A stretch of DNA of 64,000 nt. It comes from Amphibalanus amphitrite. Taxonomy: Eukaryota > Arthropoda > Thecostraca > Balanomorpha > Balanidae. The stretch is from NCBI RefSeq assembly GCF_019059575.1, contig NW_024881519.1, forward strand, positions 1,466,501 through 1,530,500. The letters are read 5' to 3'. The notes beneath the pieces are model-generated. The model was given only the letters and a program-made list of their open reading frames with translations, was not told where the DNA came from and did no database searches. Made by a program: the position numbers and the translations under genes. This document shows, one piece after another, positions 63,565 to 64,000 of the stretch (the stretch's first letter is position 1; every line of letters begins with the position of its first letter).

Positions 63565-64000
63565 TGCAATTTTCTTCAAAACTTATGAATGGCCCACTCT
63601 AATTTTTTTCACAGGTTGTTAAGAATATGGTAGGCAATAAAATATATGAAACTGAGCCAAATCGAAGGTGACGTGTTTTTTGCTATTTCAATATTTGTGC
63701 TTAAGAACAGAGTTAAGCGAATTTCAAGGTCATATATTCAAGTAGGTGCAATTCTAAACAAACGCTTAAGAAATTACCTAAACAGTAAGGTTTATTTCAT
63801 TCAAATCAAACAAGTACAACCAAAGTTATGGTCGTTCAAAAATATACAGATGCAACATTTTGTAAAAATTTGATGCCCTATATTTAGAAGACCTGTGGTC
63901 AGAATGCGCAAAAAACATCAATGTAATGTCCGGGGCCACACATGAACTCGCTCACAAATTTATAATGAAATCGCTGATGGTAAGGTGCAAAACAGCCGAT
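63565..64000. repeat. Right inverted arm of the 56394 element (incomplete)
   Basis: Reverse-complement homology to 56400-56845 with many differences. The terminal bases would fall just outside the window. Confidence 0.6.

Larger units (their letters stand above)
56394..64000. mobile_element. Element with long diverged terminal inverted repeats, right end beyond window
   Basis: GGGGCATTCCACGTCAAAT begins here, cutting the LINE RT. Left sequence up to ~56845 is mirrored at 63565-64000: GTGGGCCATTCATAA... near 56815 against TTATGAATGGCCCAC near 63575, and AGCAAAAAACACGTCACCTTCGATTTGG near 56725 against its complement near 63670. The arms are at least ~430 bp and visibly diverged. The interior includes a LINE tail fragment and a complete DIRS/PAT-type insertion. 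Superfamily unknown; no transposase identified in 56850-57780. Confidence 0.65.

Overview
This window looks like nuclear DNA from a repeat-rich invertebrate animal. I see no conserved host protein-coding gene, but long poly-G/poly-C tracts, microsatellites, tRNA-like repeats and all major classes of eukaryotic transposable element: a Ty3/Gypsy gag, L1/Tx1-like and I-like LINEs, two tyrosine-recombinase (DIRS/Ngaro/PAT-type) retroelements, and many DNA transposons with 8-bp, TTAA, TA or 9-bp target duplications. The species cannot be read from the sequence; a marine or crustacean-like invertebrate is only a guess. There is no bacterial-style operon organisation.

Layout. 1-1601: 5' part of a minus-strand Ty3/Gypsy element. 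1677-4479: a hAT-like non-autonomous element filled with minisatellites. 4697-13868: a nest of insertions (hAT-like in hAT-like, then a full-length LINE with two intact ORFs at 6174-13371). 14195-17354: an I-like LINE fragment whose RNase H domain is split by a hAT-like element. 18281-19478: a TTAA-flanked element, followed by a possible orphan exon. About 21120-21906: the best candidate for host sequence (promoter-like motifs, plausible intron, short ORF, AATAAA). 22766-27890: a second four-level nest. 28366-29360: TTAA element. 30903-35055: an element with arms of more than 1.3 kb carrying divergent tRNA-like modules. 35624-37833: a TA element and a TTAA element.

About 38190-53200 is one DIRS-type retroelement on the minus strand (gag, RT, RNase H, tyrosine recombinase), split by four insertions of 2.28, 1.51, 7.16 and 0.26 kb. 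Three of them interrupt coding sequence, and there the frame continues exactly when the element and one target copy are removed. 53481-56393 is a LINE RT fragment split by a second copy, nearly identical and in inverse orientation, of the 2,280-bp element also found at 38825-41104. 56394 to the window end is the left part of an element with long diverged inverted repeats. Into it has inserted a PAT-type DIRS element (57782-63474) with split direct repeats, an intact gag and an internal deletion removing the rest of RT, RNase H and recombinase.

Most boundaries below rest on exact target-site duplications plus terminal inverted repeats that I read directly. Superfamily names for elements without a transposase are inferred from target-site length and terminal sequence only.
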